A stretch of DNA of 64,000 nt. It comes from Ceratopteris richardii (taxonomy: Eukaryota; Streptophyta; Polypodiopsida; Polypodiales; Pteridaceae). Below are positions 13,988 through 27,369 of this stretch, piece after piece (within the stretch, counting starts at the first letter, position 1; every line of letters starts with the position of its first letter). Location of the stretch: contig CM035407.1 of NCBI GenBank assembly GCA_020310875.1, positions 204,416,729 to 204,480,728 of the forward strand, given 5' to 3'. Under the pieces are notes generated by a model, which did no database searches, was not told where the DNA came from, and saw only the letters and a list, made by a program, of their open reading frames with translations. Both the position numbers and the translations under genes were made by a program.

Positions 13988-14503
13988 TGTCATAATGTTA
14001 CAAGGTTTAAGAACCTACAAAATTTTTTGATTTCTACAAATATCTCTTAACTAATTTCCACTGAATCTCGAGATGACTATGTATGAACCTGGATACTTGA
14101 GAAACTACAAACTGAATGTTTGGATGTGTATTACATAGATATATCAAGCAATCAATTGCTTGACTATATAATGTAGCATCAAATGGTCTTGCATTGAGCT
14201 AGTGCTCTAGCTCGAGCACAAGAAGATGTCGTTGATCACCTTAAGTGATGATGACCCCTCTTATATAGCTTTTGGTGCCTATTGAAAGGCCCTCGTTCAT
14301 TGTCATAATGATACAAGGTTTAATAACCTGCAAAATTTTTTGCCGTCTAGAAATATCTCTTAACTAATTTCCATTGAAACTTGAGCTAACTGTGTATGAG
14401 CCTGGATACTTGAGAAATTGCAAACTGAATGTCTGGACGTGTATTATGTAGATATATTAAGAAACCATCTTCTTGACTATATAATGTAGCATCGAATGGT
14501 TTT
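13988..14503. repeat. 203-bp direct duplication inside Copia B
   Basis: 13988-14190 and 14301-14503 repeat each other at an offset of 313 bp, with matching starts (tgtcataatg) and ends (atc-aatggt). The second copy runs into the recognisable reverse transcriptase text. Confidence 0.88.
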
Positions 14504-16968
14504 GAATTTGGTTCCGATTGTAATGACACATTGACATCCATAGGTGTCTGCATAGGGTTGGAATCTATCATTTCAAACCTTTCCAATAATTTCTCAATGT
14601 ATTTAGGTGGTGTCATGTAGATACACTCATCTCTATACTTGAACTCAATCCCAAGATAAATCGGAACATCAAGAGATATTGTAGATGGACGAGGTACTGA
14701 TGTAGGTAATGTAACTCTCTCTTCACTTGTATCTCTTAGGTTTTGAGTAGGTTCATCACCCCCCTTGTATGGTTGATGTAAGCATCCAAATTCCTTTTGA
14801 AAAATGCATAGTTATCTACTTTTATGAAATCTAGAATCTCTTCCTTCTTATCATAAATCTGACTTTCTGCAATATATGTGTTGTGTGAGAGTAAGATATC
14901 ACCTAGTTATGGAACATAGATTTTGTATCCTTTGCTTTCAATAACATAACCAATAAAGATGGCTTTAATGGCTTTTACATCAAGCTTACCATGATCCTTC
15001 TTCTAAATGTGAACATAGTTGGGGAACCAAAAACTTTAAAGTAACTCACATTGGAACTCTTCTCACAATAAGCTTCATAAGATGTGATAACCTTTAAAGC
15101 GTTTGTGGAAGATCTATTCAAAATATGATTAGTTGTATGTATTGCATCAAACCAAAACTTGGGAGAAAGTTTTTTGGATGACATCATACTACACATCACC
15201 TCAACAAAAATCCTATTCTTTCTCTCTACAACACCATTTTTTTGGAGTATAAGCAATAGTGAGTTGATGAGAGATACCTTTCTCTTCAAGAAAAGACTTA
15301 AAGTCTTTAGACATATACTCTCCTCCTCTATCACTTCTCAAAATCTAGATCTTTGATTGACTTTCATTTTCATCCATAGCTAAGAATTTCTTAAAAGTAG
15401 GAAAAACCTTTGACTTCACTTTAAAACCGTAAATCCATAAATATCTTGAGAAATAATCAATGAACATAACAAAGTACCTAAAACCTTGAATTTGTTCTCA
15501 TCAGATCATTCACATCTAAATGTTTGATCTGCAACTTCCTTATGGCTGTGATATATCAATGCTTCTTGAAAGGTAGTTTGTGAAGCTTTCCTTCAAGACA
15601 TCCTTCACATGAATCTGCATCATTTAGTAGAGCAAAAGTAGGCAAACTCTCCACAATACCTTGATCTTTGATATGCTTGACAGTTGTGTAACTGATATGA
15701 CCACATCTAGCATGCCATAACTTCATGTTCTCCTTAGGTATAGTAGAACTAGCAACATTAGCACGGCTTATTTTGTACCACACAAAACATGCCACTTCTC
15801 TTTTTATGTCAAAGTAGACAATGCTCCTCATTAAGTGAGAGGATCTGACATGAATCTTTCTTAAAAACAACTTTATAACCATCTGACAAGAAAGTAGAGA
15901 TAGAGAGCAAATTCTTCTTCATGTTTGGAACAGAAAGAACATTGGAAATCCTGAAATGCCCACCAGCTCTAGACTTTAGGTTCACTTATCCAACACCAAC
16001 AACATCCAAATCATGACCCTGCAATGGTCACTCTTCTACGTGAAGCATTAGAAGGGGAAGAAAATACCTTTCTACAACTTGTCATATGCTTGTTACCTCC
16101 AGAATAAAAAAATCCAAGGATTATTTGAGATTGAATTTAATGCGGCATTATCAAAAGCTACCTCTTATCTACCTTTGAAGATATAGGTTTTGGATCATCT
16201 TCAGCACTATTACCTTATTCTTTTGTCTCCTTCTTCTTCTTTCCCTTTGATGATGACAAGATGGATTCATCATTCTCTTACATACCCTTTGTTGATCTTT
16301 ATCTTGAAGTAATAGGAACTATAGCTCTTCAAATGAAAGTTCTCTAACTCTTGTAGAGAGAGGTAAAGAAGTAACAAAAGCATGATATGTAGATGGAAGT
16401 GATTTTAGAAGTGTATTTACCATCTCTTCATTTGAAATGTTGACTCCAACATTGAGTAAGTGATCTCATAAATCCTTAAGCTTAAAAATATGTGAATGAA
16501 TGGATTCACCAACTTTCATCCTTGTATTGGCTAGTTGTCTCCTTAGATGAGATTTCCTAGTAGCGAGAGGCTCTACATGACCTGATTTGAGGTCTAATAT
16601 GCCTCTTGACTTCCATTGCAATATAAGAAAGTGCTTGTGAATCCCTTGAATCCCATCTGGATTGCTCTTCTATAGGAAGTAATCTGATAGTAGTACCACT
16701 GACTCCTGATGATGAAGTGGTTCCTTCTTCTTCAATAACCTCCTTTTGAGCAAAAATAGGAACAGGAGTTCTTCTAGAAGATGAAGCAACCTCTTCTCTA
16801 ACTTGTCTTGGCCTTGCATAAGTGCCATTGACAATATTCCACAAGTCTTTTGACACTAAAAGTTTCATCATCATAAAACTCCACATTCGATAGTTAGACA
16901 TTTCCTCAAGCTTGTCTTCATTCTCAAGTGTATAATAACTCATCTTATTAAGGGTGCACGTCAACCAT

Positions 16969-16980
16969 GCTCTCATACCA
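16969..16980 (-). other. primer-binding site of Copia B
   Basis: Reads TGGTATGAGAGC on the minus strand, two bases inside the 5' LTR. It agrees at 11 of 12 positions with the usual plant Copia site complementary to initiator methionine tRNA. Confidence 0.8.
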
Positions 16981-16982
16981 AA

Positions 16983-17947
16983 TGTTGGAAGTGGGTGGGC
17001 CTAAATAGCAATTAAGAATCACAAGTTTACAAGATCTTCCAACACATGAACCTTAGCATATACACCTTAAGACTCAAAAACAAGATGAGTGAGAGATAGA
17101 GAGAGAGATAGATGAGATTTTCAAAGTGTACGTTAAGCTAGGATGCTCACCTACACTAACTTATATTCCAATGTCAATCACAATGTGTGAATATGCTACA
17201 AACTGATAATATCTAAATCTAGATAAAAATAGGAACTAGATACAAGAAATTGTGTGCCTAAGAGGTATGAAGAGTGTGTGTGTGTGAGAATATGGAGATA
17301 TGAACAATTTAGAACTATTTTACAGCAAAATCGAATTCTTACTATGTAAATCAAAAACTAGTGAATGAATAAGTGGGAATAGAAATAGCCTTGTTACTCA
17401 TAGTATGTTGTTGACACGAACTACTTCAGATGTCTCGAGATGTAGAGCACATCTCCTCCAAAAGTGTATGAACACTTCCTCCAAGATGACCTCCTCCTTG
17501 ATCACCGCCAAGACTTGAGAGTAGCTTGAGGTGATTGATCCTCTTGAGAAGATTGTGTCTTGAGTGATGATGAATAATGAGCATAAGGCATTCTTATATG
17601 GTTTTTGTAACCATGTGAAAAGCAAAAGAGAAAGCACTATCGTAAAGCGTGAATGGAAAAACAATTGCTATCAAATCTAAAAGCCACACATTCAATTCGT
17701 TGTTGTGTGCTTTTCAAGAAAACTCGATCGCTATCAATGCCGCTTAGCTTTTTGAGTTTTGCCACCAAAAGTTGATTTCCAAAATTTTTTTTTCGCATCA
17801 TCGTTCATGGGGATTGAACCCGGGCATTGTGATTTATATGACAAGTCATTTCACTTAGTCTAAGATGCCATGCACTACTTTTTGGGGGTAATACAACTCA
17901 TATAGTTTTAACTTCAGATGTTGGGCCATTGGACATTGTTTCCAACA
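16983..17947 (-). repeat. 5' LTR of Copia B
   Basis: TG...CA-bounded partner of 12984-13975. Confidence 0.9.
17760..17885 (-). repeat. SINE-like tRNA-related segment inside LTR of B
   Basis: On the minus strand: an A-box-like 'tggcatcttagactaagtga', then a strong B-box-like 'gggttcaatccc', then an A-rich tail. The order and spacing suit a tRNA-derived SINE head. It is shared with the partner LTR. Confidence 0.5.
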
Positions 17948-18425
17948 TATTTGTGAGTCATATAAGAAGTCTCATAAGAGCTCGGTTCCTCCACTTTATG
18001 TGTATTTGTATATATTTCTTCATCAAACATAGGTGCATCTTCATTTGTGCTTGATGATCCAACCCTAGATGTGCTAGCTTGCATATGATCTTCAAGTTCA
18101 TACACTTGCACCTTTGATTTATCTGTCTCACTTCTTTTCACTTCTTCTTCAAACTCTTAAATTGTTTGAGTTTGTTCTGCATACCAAATTTTTTGTTCAT
18201 CAATCTCTAAAAACAAGAAATTGTTTGGTTAAAGGATTCCACAAGCTATAACACATTTGCTTTTCATCATATCCAATGAATATATATATTTTTGCCTTTG
18301 GTTCTAACTTATGCCTAAGTTGAGATGGTACATAAGCATAAGCATATGATCCAAACACTTTTACAATGATCCAAGGTTGGCTTCTTGCCCCAGCATGCTT
18401 CGTAGAGGATCATTCCATCAAGAGT
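17948..18425 (-). mobile_element. Copia fossil C, right part (integrase end and linker)
   Basis: On the minus strand it holds the Copia integrase C-terminal region (a KVFGSYAYAYVPSQLRHKLEPK-like block near 18230-18350, then PLTKQFLVFRD) and an acidic linker. Same orientation as the left part at 12660-12983, on the far side of element B. The element is broken. Confidence 0.75.
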
Positions 18426-18569
18426 TGTACATGGGAACTCCAAAATCTAACTCTATTTTACATGTGTGAAGTTGTCCCTCACATTTTTTTTGCCATATGT
18501 TTGCATCCATTGACTTCATATGCTTCATATTCCATGCTCAATTAGTGAGTGAAGCTCCAACACTAGCCT

Positions 18570-20430
18570 TATACCAATCAACTATTCCATTAGGCTTATG
18601 TTTCAGCTTATATACCCCTTTAGTGCGAATGGCCTTTTTGCATAGAGGCAAATCACATAAAGACTAGGTACCATTCTTCATAATAGCATCATATTCTAAT
18701 TGCATAGCAGCCATCAATTTTTTTTAATTTTGTGCTTCATCAAAAGAAAAGGGCTCATTCTCATCACAAACACTAGAGGCAGCCATTGCATAGAAATCTG
18801 ATGCAAAGGAAGTACTATGAGAGCTTGAATGAGTACGATATGATAGAGGTGCATCTAATTTGCTATCTCTCAAAGTTTGCACCAACCATTTAGGCATAGT
18901 TTTTGCCTCCTCTATATAATCCCTCTCATCAATAAGTGCATCATGTATATCTACATGAGAATGGAATGATCTACATCATGATCTAGAACCTCTAAAGGTT
19001 GAGAAATTTCCTCATTTGGACCAACACTTGATTCTCCAACTCTAAAAAGAGGCAGCAAAATGTCATACACATCTCTAGAGTTAATTGAAGGCTCCTTGGT
19101 ACATGAAGGTAATGGTTAGTTTCATCTTCCGCAAAAAAAAAAACATCATGGCTGACCAAAATGCATTTTGTTTGTGGATGATCTAGATAATAGCCTTTGA
19201 TTTCATAGTTATACCTAACAAAAATACATTTCATTTCATTATCATCCTCTTTCTTGCATTATTGTTAAGGCACTAATGCATATGAAAGACAACCAAAGAT
19301 AGGTAGATGAGCGACAAATGTCTTGCGACCATGCCAAGCCTCATATGGACTAATAGATTCCACTGCTTTGGTGGGATACCTATTAAGTAAATATCCTACA
19401 CACATAACAACTTCAAGCTAGAAGCTATGTGGTAAAGACTAACTTTTGACCATACACCTCACAATTTCCATGAGAGACCTACTCTTTCTTTCACCAACTC
19501 CATTTTTTTGAGGTGTATATGGCTATGTACATTGATGTTTTATCCCTTGCTCAAATAAAAATGCATTAAAATCAGAAGACATGTATCCCCCCTATCAGAA
19601 CAGAGGGTGCCCAATTTACATGCTCATAAATTTCCATCCAAAACCAGAAACTATTTGAAGCACATTAAAACTTTGGAACTTGCTTTCAATGGATACACCT
19701 ATTCATGCTTGGAGAAATCATCAATAAAAGTCACGAAGTAAAGGTAGTTCCCAAAAGAAGGTGCCTGCATAGGACCATATACATCACTATGAACAAGATA
19801 CAATTTGTGAGTAGCTCAAACTAAAGAATCTTTTGGGAAGGAGGAATTTAGTGTTTTGCCCAAAATATATCCTTCATAAGCATGAACACAAGATGCATCA
19901 ATTTTGGGCAAAGAGGACACCATTTCAAATTTCTATAGGCATAGCAAACTAGCAAAAACTAGAGGATCAAAGCGAGCGTGCCAAAGCTTTGCATATGAGA
20001 TTGCTTGAGAATCTTGAACTTCACATGTTGAATCATTCACAAATTTTGCATAATACATGATCTTCTACAACCCATGACATAAAATTCTAGAAGCAATAAT
20101 AGCATCGCCATTTGAGAACTCATGAACTGTACATTTGTCATCAATAAATTTGACAACCAAGCCAATGTTGGCTAATGTTGAAACTAACAACATATTTTTC
20201 CTGATCCCTAGTACATACAAAGCATCTACCAATGTGAAAGAACTACCATCAATAGTAGTCATAATTATCTTACCAACTCCCATTATAGGATAAGAGGAGT
20301 TGTTAGCACATGTAACAATATTCCTTGTAGGGGTAGGCTCGAGTGAATTGAAGAAATATAATTGCAATATAATATGTTTGCTTGCCCTCACTATCAAAGT
20401 ACCAAACATTTGAGTCCACTATAAACATGT
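18570..20430 (-). mobile_element. Copia family A fossil A3 (minus)
   Basis: Reads on the minus strand as the middle of the family A polyprotein: protease (WYFDS, near 20400), GAG-pre-integrase, integrase, integrase C-terminal block (18992-19234, with KGYYLDHPQTKCILVS) and the start of reverse transcriptase near 18600. It lacks both ends of the element. It is broken, with many breaks, and much more worn than A1. It lies head to head with A2, with about 460 bp between. Confidence 0.88.
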
Positions 20431-20893
20431 TTTCGAGGGGGGAAGAATGTTATGAAGAGAGTTTATGATATGAGGGTCCGAAAGGTTTAGACCGAACTGT
20501 GATCGAATATAATTTCTTCATTCAAATGTAGGGTAGAGATCTCGAGAGTAGAATTAAGTGAAGGTGCTTATGATCACTAGACAAGAAAATGTGCTTGGGC
20601 TAGTGGTTAATTCATATGGATGAGAAGGCAAAGGTCTTGGGTTCAACCCCCACAGGGATCATGGGGAGAGAGTTTTGACATAAGAGTTTTAGAGCCTTCT
20701 AAAAGCATCCATTTGAGTTAACCCTAGTCAACTAGGACACTTGGCACACATATAGTTACATGGCTGCTACTTGGATGCTTATTTTCCACCTACCATCATA
20801 GGCAATCCCTTGGGGAAAGCTATATAGAGAGGCATAGGTTGAGAGGAGCACGTGATGGTCCTAATAGCTAGTTTGTTTCAGATACATGCACTC
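20431..20893. other. spacer between A3 and A2
   Basis: Separates two family A fossils of opposite orientation. No LTR and no coding text; it holds the SINE-like sequence described at 20590-20720. Confidence 0.6.
20590..20720 (+). repeat. tRNA-derived SINE-like sequence
   Basis: A-box-like 'tgggctagtgg' at about 20596 and B-box-like 'gggttcaacccc' at 20639-20650, spaced as in tRNA-derived promoters. The rest does not fold into a clear tRNA and no clean A tail is visible. Confidence 0.45.
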
Positions 20894-23800
20894 AAAAGAG
20901 GCAAAGAAGTAAGAGGCTAGAATGGTTTTGTAGAGGCCTCTACACCTAGAAGAGAGTCTACTAATCTTGTTCAGAATGAAGAATGGGAATTTATTATTGT
21001 ATGCATCTATGACCCATGTTCTCATAAGCACTCTATGTCTATAGTAGACTCAGATGTTTGATACTTTGATAATGGGTCAACCAAACATATTACCCCGCAA
21101 CACTGTTTCTTCAATTCACTTGAGTCTACCCTTACATCCAATACTATCACGTGTGCGAACAACTCCTCTTATCTTGTAATGGGAGTTGGTAAGAGCATTC
21201 AAAATAGTACTAATGGTAGTTCTTTGACATTGTCATATGCTTTGTATGTACAAGGGATCAATAAAAAACTACTTTCAACTTCAGCATTAGCCAAGATTGG
21301 CATTGTTGTCAAATTTGTTGATGATAGATGTATAGTTCATGATCTCTCAAATGACAATGTTATTATTTCTTCTAGCATTCTATGTTGTGGGTTTTATAAG
21401 CTCATAGAATATGAAAAATTTGTGAATGATTTAGCATGTGTAGCTCAAGATTCTCAGGCTATCTCAGATGCAAAGCATTGGCATCCATGCTTTGGTCATC
21501 TGAATCTTGCTAGTTTTCTATGCCTGCAAAAATATGAAATGGTGTCTTCTCTATCCAAACTTGGACACCTTGTAAATATGTCTGCAAAGGCTATATTTTG
21601 GGCAAAATGTAGTGTTCCTCCTTCCCAAAAGCATTATAGATTGTTCATAGTGATGTTTCTGGTCCTATGTAGACACCTTCTTTTGAAAACTACCTTTACT
21701 TCATGATTTTTATTGATGATTTCTCCAAGCATGCATGGGTGTATCCATTGAAAGCAAAGTCCAAAGTGTTTATGTGCTTCAAACAATTTCTGATTATGGC
21801 AAAAAATTTGTTAACATGTAAATTGTGAAACCTCCATTTTGATCGAGGGAGGGAATACATGTCTTATAAATTTAATGCATTTTTGGCTGACTGTGGGCTA
21901 AAACACCAGTGTAGAGTGCCGCATACACCTCAACAAAATGGATTTACTGAAATAAAGAATAGGTCTCTCATGGAGATGGTGAGTTGTATGGTCAAAAGTC
22001 AGGCTTTACGGTTGTTATATGTGCAACATATGTACTTAACAGGTTGTCCCACCAAAGCACTACAATCTATCACTCGATATGAGGATTTTCATGGTTGCAT
22101 GCCATCTATTGCTCATCTATGTGTCTTTGGTTGTGTGTCATATGCATTAATTCTTGAACAACAACACAAGAAATTGGATGATAAAGCAATGAGATGTATT
22201 TTTGTTGCATATAGTTCTGAAAGCAAAGGCTATGGTCTATATCATCCACAAACTGAATGTACTTAGGTTAGCCACGATGTTATTTTTGTGGAAGATGCAA
22301 TTCAGCCATTACTTTCATGTACCAAGGAGACTTCAATTAGCTCTAGAGATATGCATGACATTTTTTTGCCTCTTTTTACAAGTGGATAGTCAAGTGTTGG
22401 TCCAAATGAGGCGATTTCTTGACCTTTACAAGTTCCACATGATGATACACATCATTCCATTTCTTATGCACTTTTACATGATGTACTTATCAATGAGAGG
22501 CCTCATATATAGGAAGCAAAAAATATGCCTAAATGGTTGGTGCATACTTTGATAGATGGCAAATTATATGCACCTATGTCATATCGTACTTGTTCAAGCT
22601 CTCATAGTGCTTCTTTTGCATCAGATTAGTATGCAATCATTGCTTCTAGTTTTTGTGATGAGAATGAGACTATTTCTTTTGATTAAGCACAAAATTAAGA
22701 AAATTGGATGGTTGCTATGAAATCAAAATATGATGCTATTATGAGAAATGGTACTTGGTCTTTATGTGACCTGCTTCCATGCAAAAAGGCCATCCACACT
22801 AAATGGGTATATAATCTGAAGCATAAATCTGATGGAATTGTTGACAAGTATAAATTTAGGCTTATTGTAAAAGGTTATGCTCAAGAGAGAGGCATTGTTT
22901 TTTATGAGAGCTTTGCACCCACATATTGAATGGTCATTGTTCATAGCATCTGTGGACTTGCAACTCATCATGGTTGGAATGTACATCAATTGGATATTAA
23001 AACTCCATTTTTGAATGGTGATTGACATGAAGAAATTTATGTATTTCAACCCCATGGTTTTTGTAAAAAGGGCATGAAAATAAACTATGCAAGTTGAAAA
23101 AGACATTATATGATTTGAAGCAAGCGCCACATGCTTGGTATGAAAAGATACATGCCTACTTGATTGCACATGGTTTTGAGAACAATCCAAATTAGAGCAC
23201 CTTATATGTTAAGCATGCAGATGATGTACTTATGGTCATTGTTGTGTATGTTGATGACATGTTGCTCACTGGTGCTAATGAGAAACACATTGCTGAATTT
23301 AAGGCTGATTTGCATGTCTCTTTTGAGATGTTAGATTTGGGGCATTTGCATCATTATTTGGGCACTAAGTTTATGCAAGTTGATGGGGGAATAGCTTTGT
23401 GTCAAAAAAAATATATTGACACATTATTGCAGCATTTTGGCCTTGAAGATACCAAACATATTGTCACTCCCATGGAAACATGTTTACAATTGAGTCTTCA
23501 TGATGCCAGAGATGCATTTGATGTTGTTCTCTATCAACGGGCTATTGGAGGCTTGATTTACTTATGCATAACTTGGCATGATATTGAATTTGTTGTCTCT
23601 CACATGAGCATATTAACATGCTTTTTCAGACTCAAATTGGGCTGGTTGCTATGACATTCTCATGTCCATGAGTGGTTTTTGCTTCATGCTTGGTAGCTCA
23701 TGCATATCTTGGTTGAGCAAGAAGTAGCCCACTCTAGCCACTTCTACTTCTAGTTGTGAGGCTGATTATAAGGAAGCTTTCATAATGATTGTTGAGTGTG

Positions 23801-23901
23801 TGTGACTGAGATGCCTTTTGGTTGATTTGGGTGTTCATAAGTCTTCTTCCATCACCATCACCATCTTCACTGAGACTTAGAGTACATTGGAAACTGAGAG
23901 G
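20894..23901 (+). mobile_element. Copia family A fossil A2, left part
   Basis: Closely follows the family A polyprotein from the end of gag to RNase H. Protease-region text starts at about 21050, followed by GAG-pre-integrase (21480), integrase (21690-22260, with PHTPQQNGFTE), reverse transcriptase (22690-23654, with VYVDDMLLTGANEKHI) and RNase H to 23901. The 5' end, with gag start and 5' LTR, is not seen. The right edge is the LTR of element D, and family A sequence resumes on the far side of D at 40055. It is broken, with many breaks. Many differences from A1 are C-to-T or G-to-A, often at CpG. Confidence 0.92.
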
Positions 23902-24272
23902 TGTCAAGAGAAAGGACATAAGGAAGATATGTCACTTACACCCTCTGATACTCATGATGAGCACACACAGATTGAGGCAAGGAAGAATGATCTTCTTCTC
24001 CTCCTTATATTACATAAAAGGAATATACAAGAATGACCTAAAACAAGAATAAAACTAGTGCAATATATAAAGAACAATAAGGAAAATCCTAATATCCGCG
24101 AATGAGTGAGCTAGCAAGAAACAAATGTGCCATCTCTCTCAGTAGATAAATCTATTAAAGCTCACTCAAGTATCCTTGACATATACTGGTGTGTTCAATA
24201 TACATGTCAGAGAGATGAAAAAGTGATAAGTGTCATCCTGGATCATCACATGTTGGGCTTGATATCTAAACA
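23902..24272 (-). repeat. 3' LTR of Copia D
   Basis: TGTCAAGAG...AAACA; pairs with 39683-40054. A purine-rich tract (minus strand, gcttgagggtgag) adjoins it on the inner side, as a polypurine tract should. Confidence 0.92.
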
Positions 24273-26885
24273 CTCACCCTCAAGCTCAACATCATGTCCT
24301 CTAATCTAAGAATCTTTTGAAAGTTCTTCATCTTCTCAGCTCCAAGTGCTTTAGTGAAAATATCAGCAACATCCTCATCAGTCCTCACATAAACAAGGTC
24401 AATATCACTTGGTAATACCTTTTCTTTGATGAAATGATAATCTACCTTGATATGTTTTGTAATAGCATGAAAAACAAGATCCCATGCTAATTGTATGCTA
24501 CTAAGATTATCACAATAGATGATGATAGGCTTCTATACTTCCACACCTAAATTTGTAAGTAGCATCTCTAGCCATGATGCTTCACATTTCGCCATTGTAA
24601 CACCTCTATACTTAGCCTCTACATTTGAAAAGGAAAAAGTGGGTTGCTTCTTATTGCTCCATGTAATAGCTTCACTTCCAAGTGAGAATAGAAAGCCACC
24701 AGTATATCTTCTATCTAGAATACTACCAACCCAATCTGCATCGGTGTATCCATGAACCTACAATTTTTCATCAGATTCATAAAATGATGCATAATCCAAA
24801 GTAGCACTCACATATCATAGAGTGCATCTCATAGCATCTAAATGTGGTTTCCTAGGAACCTCCATAAATTGTCTTTCAATTCCAATAGTGTAGCTTAGAT
24901 CAGGCATTGTAATTGTGAGATATATCAAACTTCCCATAATTTTCCTATACATAATAACATTTTCCAATGCTTCACCTGATGTGATATCCAACTTCAAATT
25001 CTCATCTAACGGCATAGAAATTGGCTTACAATCAGCTATACCATACTTTTGTAGCATACTCAAGGCATATTGCCTCTGCGACATCCACATACTTGTTTCT
25101 GTATGTATAAACTCAATGCCCAAAAAATAGCATAGCACACCAAGATCTTTCATGTCAAAATCTTGCATAAGGAGTTGCATTTCATTCTTTCTTCATTATC
25201 ACCATCCACTATCAATTAATCAACATAGATAGCCACAATCATGATGCCATCTCACCCTTTTTGCATATAATGAATGATCTGCATCACACATAGAAAATCC
25301 AATGGTGGTTAAGTAATAAACAATCCTTGCATGCCAACATGAGGGGTTTGTTTAAGCCCATACAAATCCTTTTGCAACCTACAAACATATTATGGATGCT
25401 TTGAATCATCATATCCTTATGGTTGGTCCATGTATACTTCTTCCTGCAACTCACCATGTAAGAAAGCATTCTCCACATCCATCTGATGCAACATCCATCA
25501 TTTTGTTGTAGCTAATCCAACAAGTGCTTTGACATCAAGAATTTCAGCTACAAGGCTGAATGTCTCCTCATAATCAATGTCATATGTCTGATATATCCTT
25601 TTGCTACCAATCATGCTTTATACTTGCTTATGCTATAATCAACATTGTGCTTTAACTTGTAAACCCACTTGCAGCCTATGGGTTTCTATCCTTGTAGCAA
25701 TGGAACCAGCTTCCATGTTTCATTTCCATAAAGTGCAGCCATCCCTTCATCCATAGTTTTCTCCCAATCTACATTTCCAATTGCATCTTCAAAAACAAGA
25801 AGGTTCAACATCTTGTATCACCTTGTTCATGTAGGAAAAATGACAAGCCATGTAAGTGTCATACATCAATCATTGTATCCTCCTAGATCTTCTTGGTCCT
25901 GGGTCACTTCTCATTATGTCAGTTGTATGTGCATCTTACTCCTGGAGTCTTTACACAGAGAAATCCAAGTTCCTCATCAAGGCTCTTTTCTAAACCACTT
26001 GAATCTCCATCAATGTCTTCAAAACCTATAGATGTTTTACTGAACATGAAGATTTACCTTTCTCGGATGTAGTTGATGAATTTTTTGGATTGAAATTTTG
26101 ATGCAATCTTCCCCTCCATGGATTTGAGTTGGAACTATTGCTTGGTGACACATCATGTCCAGTCAAAACTTGAGATTCTTCACTTGATTTTTCTAGCATT
26201 TCCTTTGTCATTTGAGTCAAGATTAAGTCCTTCTTTCGCATCTACATAGAAGCTTGACATTTCATCAAACACCACATCTCTACTTACCTTAGCCTACTGT
26301 GTTTATGGGTTATAGCATTTATATCCGTTTTGCTCAAGGAGGTACCTGATGAATATACATTTTTTTTTATTTTGGATCAAGCTTCATCCTCAACTCATGT
26401 AGAACATGTACATATGCAATAAAACCAAAAAATTTCATATGTGATAAGTTTTGCTTTTTAACTGTAAACTTCTCTTCAAGTGTATCTTGATGTACAATAG
26501 GAGTAAGAGTACTGTTCATGATGTATATAGTAGTGTGCATAGTGTTTTCCCAATAACAATGAGGCATATTCTTCTTAGCCATCAAGGCTCTTGCTATTTC
26601 TGCAATATGTCTATTTTTGCAATCAGAAACACCATTCTATTGTTGTGTCTACCTCCATGAAAACTGCCATCAAATTCCATGAATTTTTAGAAAGCTATTG
26701 AACTCATTTGACACGTATTCACCTCTTGCATCAAATATTAATGTTTGAATACACTTACCTGTTTGCTTTTCCAGCATGGCCTTGAAATTTTGTAAGTGAC
26801 TAAACACTTCACTCTTCTCTTTCATGAAGTAAACCCATACTTTTTGTGTATGGTCATCAATGAAAGTGACATAAAACCTACATCT
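24273..26885 (-). mobile_element. Copia D interior, 3' part (integrase, RT, RNase H)
   Basis: Minus-strand parts in order from the right: integrase (26367-26585, with NMPHCYWENTMHTTIYIMN), linker (26026-26241), reverse transcriptase (from about 25800 to 24815; DFDMKDLGVLCYFLGIE at 25100-25160, then the ADCKPISMPL segment) and RNase H to about 24300. Broken. Its right edge is the LTR of Gypsy E. Confidence 0.88.
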
Positions 26886-27157
26886 TGTAGTGGTGCTCTC
26901 AATGATTCTTCTTGTTTTTCCAAACCTCTTGCTTCGACTTCCCTGACGAAGAATGGATGTCGGCTACAATTAAGGGCTAAACATTGAGATGCATGCCCCC
27001 ATTTAACCTCCTAGCCATGTACCATTCCCATTAACTCTCCCCAAGAGAACCCTATATGACTTCAAACATGGGTGGCACATGGCACTCATGTGTGATCCCA
27101 TCTAAATAGAGATAAGATGTGAGTCACACCTCTCTTCTAAGAGTTCTTCACATAACA
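26886..27157 (-). repeat. 3' LTR of Gypsy E
   Basis: TGTAGTGGTGCTCTC...CACATAACA; pairs with 37313-37583. A purine tract (minus strand, aaggggaagcaaa) adjoins its inner edge. Confidence 0.9.
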
Positions 27158-27369
27158 TTTGCTTCCCCTTAATTCCATTTTTGTCCTCAAAAACGGTGTT
27201 GGAAGGTCCTATTTGAAGAGATAATCAATGGTTACACTAATCCCACTATATCCCCATGTATCCAATGTACATGATCATATCTCCATTTTGTATCCCCGTA
27301 TCCTTCCCCTTAAGAAGACCCTTGGGAAGGTAATCTAAAGTTGGGAAACCATCTCTGAAGGGTGCTAAC

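Larger units (their letters stand above)
12984..17947 (-). mobile_element. Copia element B with both LTRs
   Basis: A complete-looking outline of a Ty1/copia element on the minus strand: 3' LTR at 12984-13975, 5' LTR at 16983-17947, and a primer-binding site next to the 5' LTR. The interior has gag (16557-16976, with an LWNIVNGTY segment), a GAG-pre-integrase HxxxH/CxxC region (15556-15882), integrase core text (14975-15334, with VVERKNR) and reverse transcriptase (14386-14616, with IQFAISQVSRL). The flanks cattg and tattt agree at three of five positions, as a worn target duplication. The coding part is broken, with many breaks. By eye the LTRs differ at something like 10-15%, so the element is old. 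It sits inside Copia C. Confidence 0.88.

Noticed and set aside
20590-20720. Functional tRNA gene
   Set aside because: Only the promoter boxes match; the stems do not.
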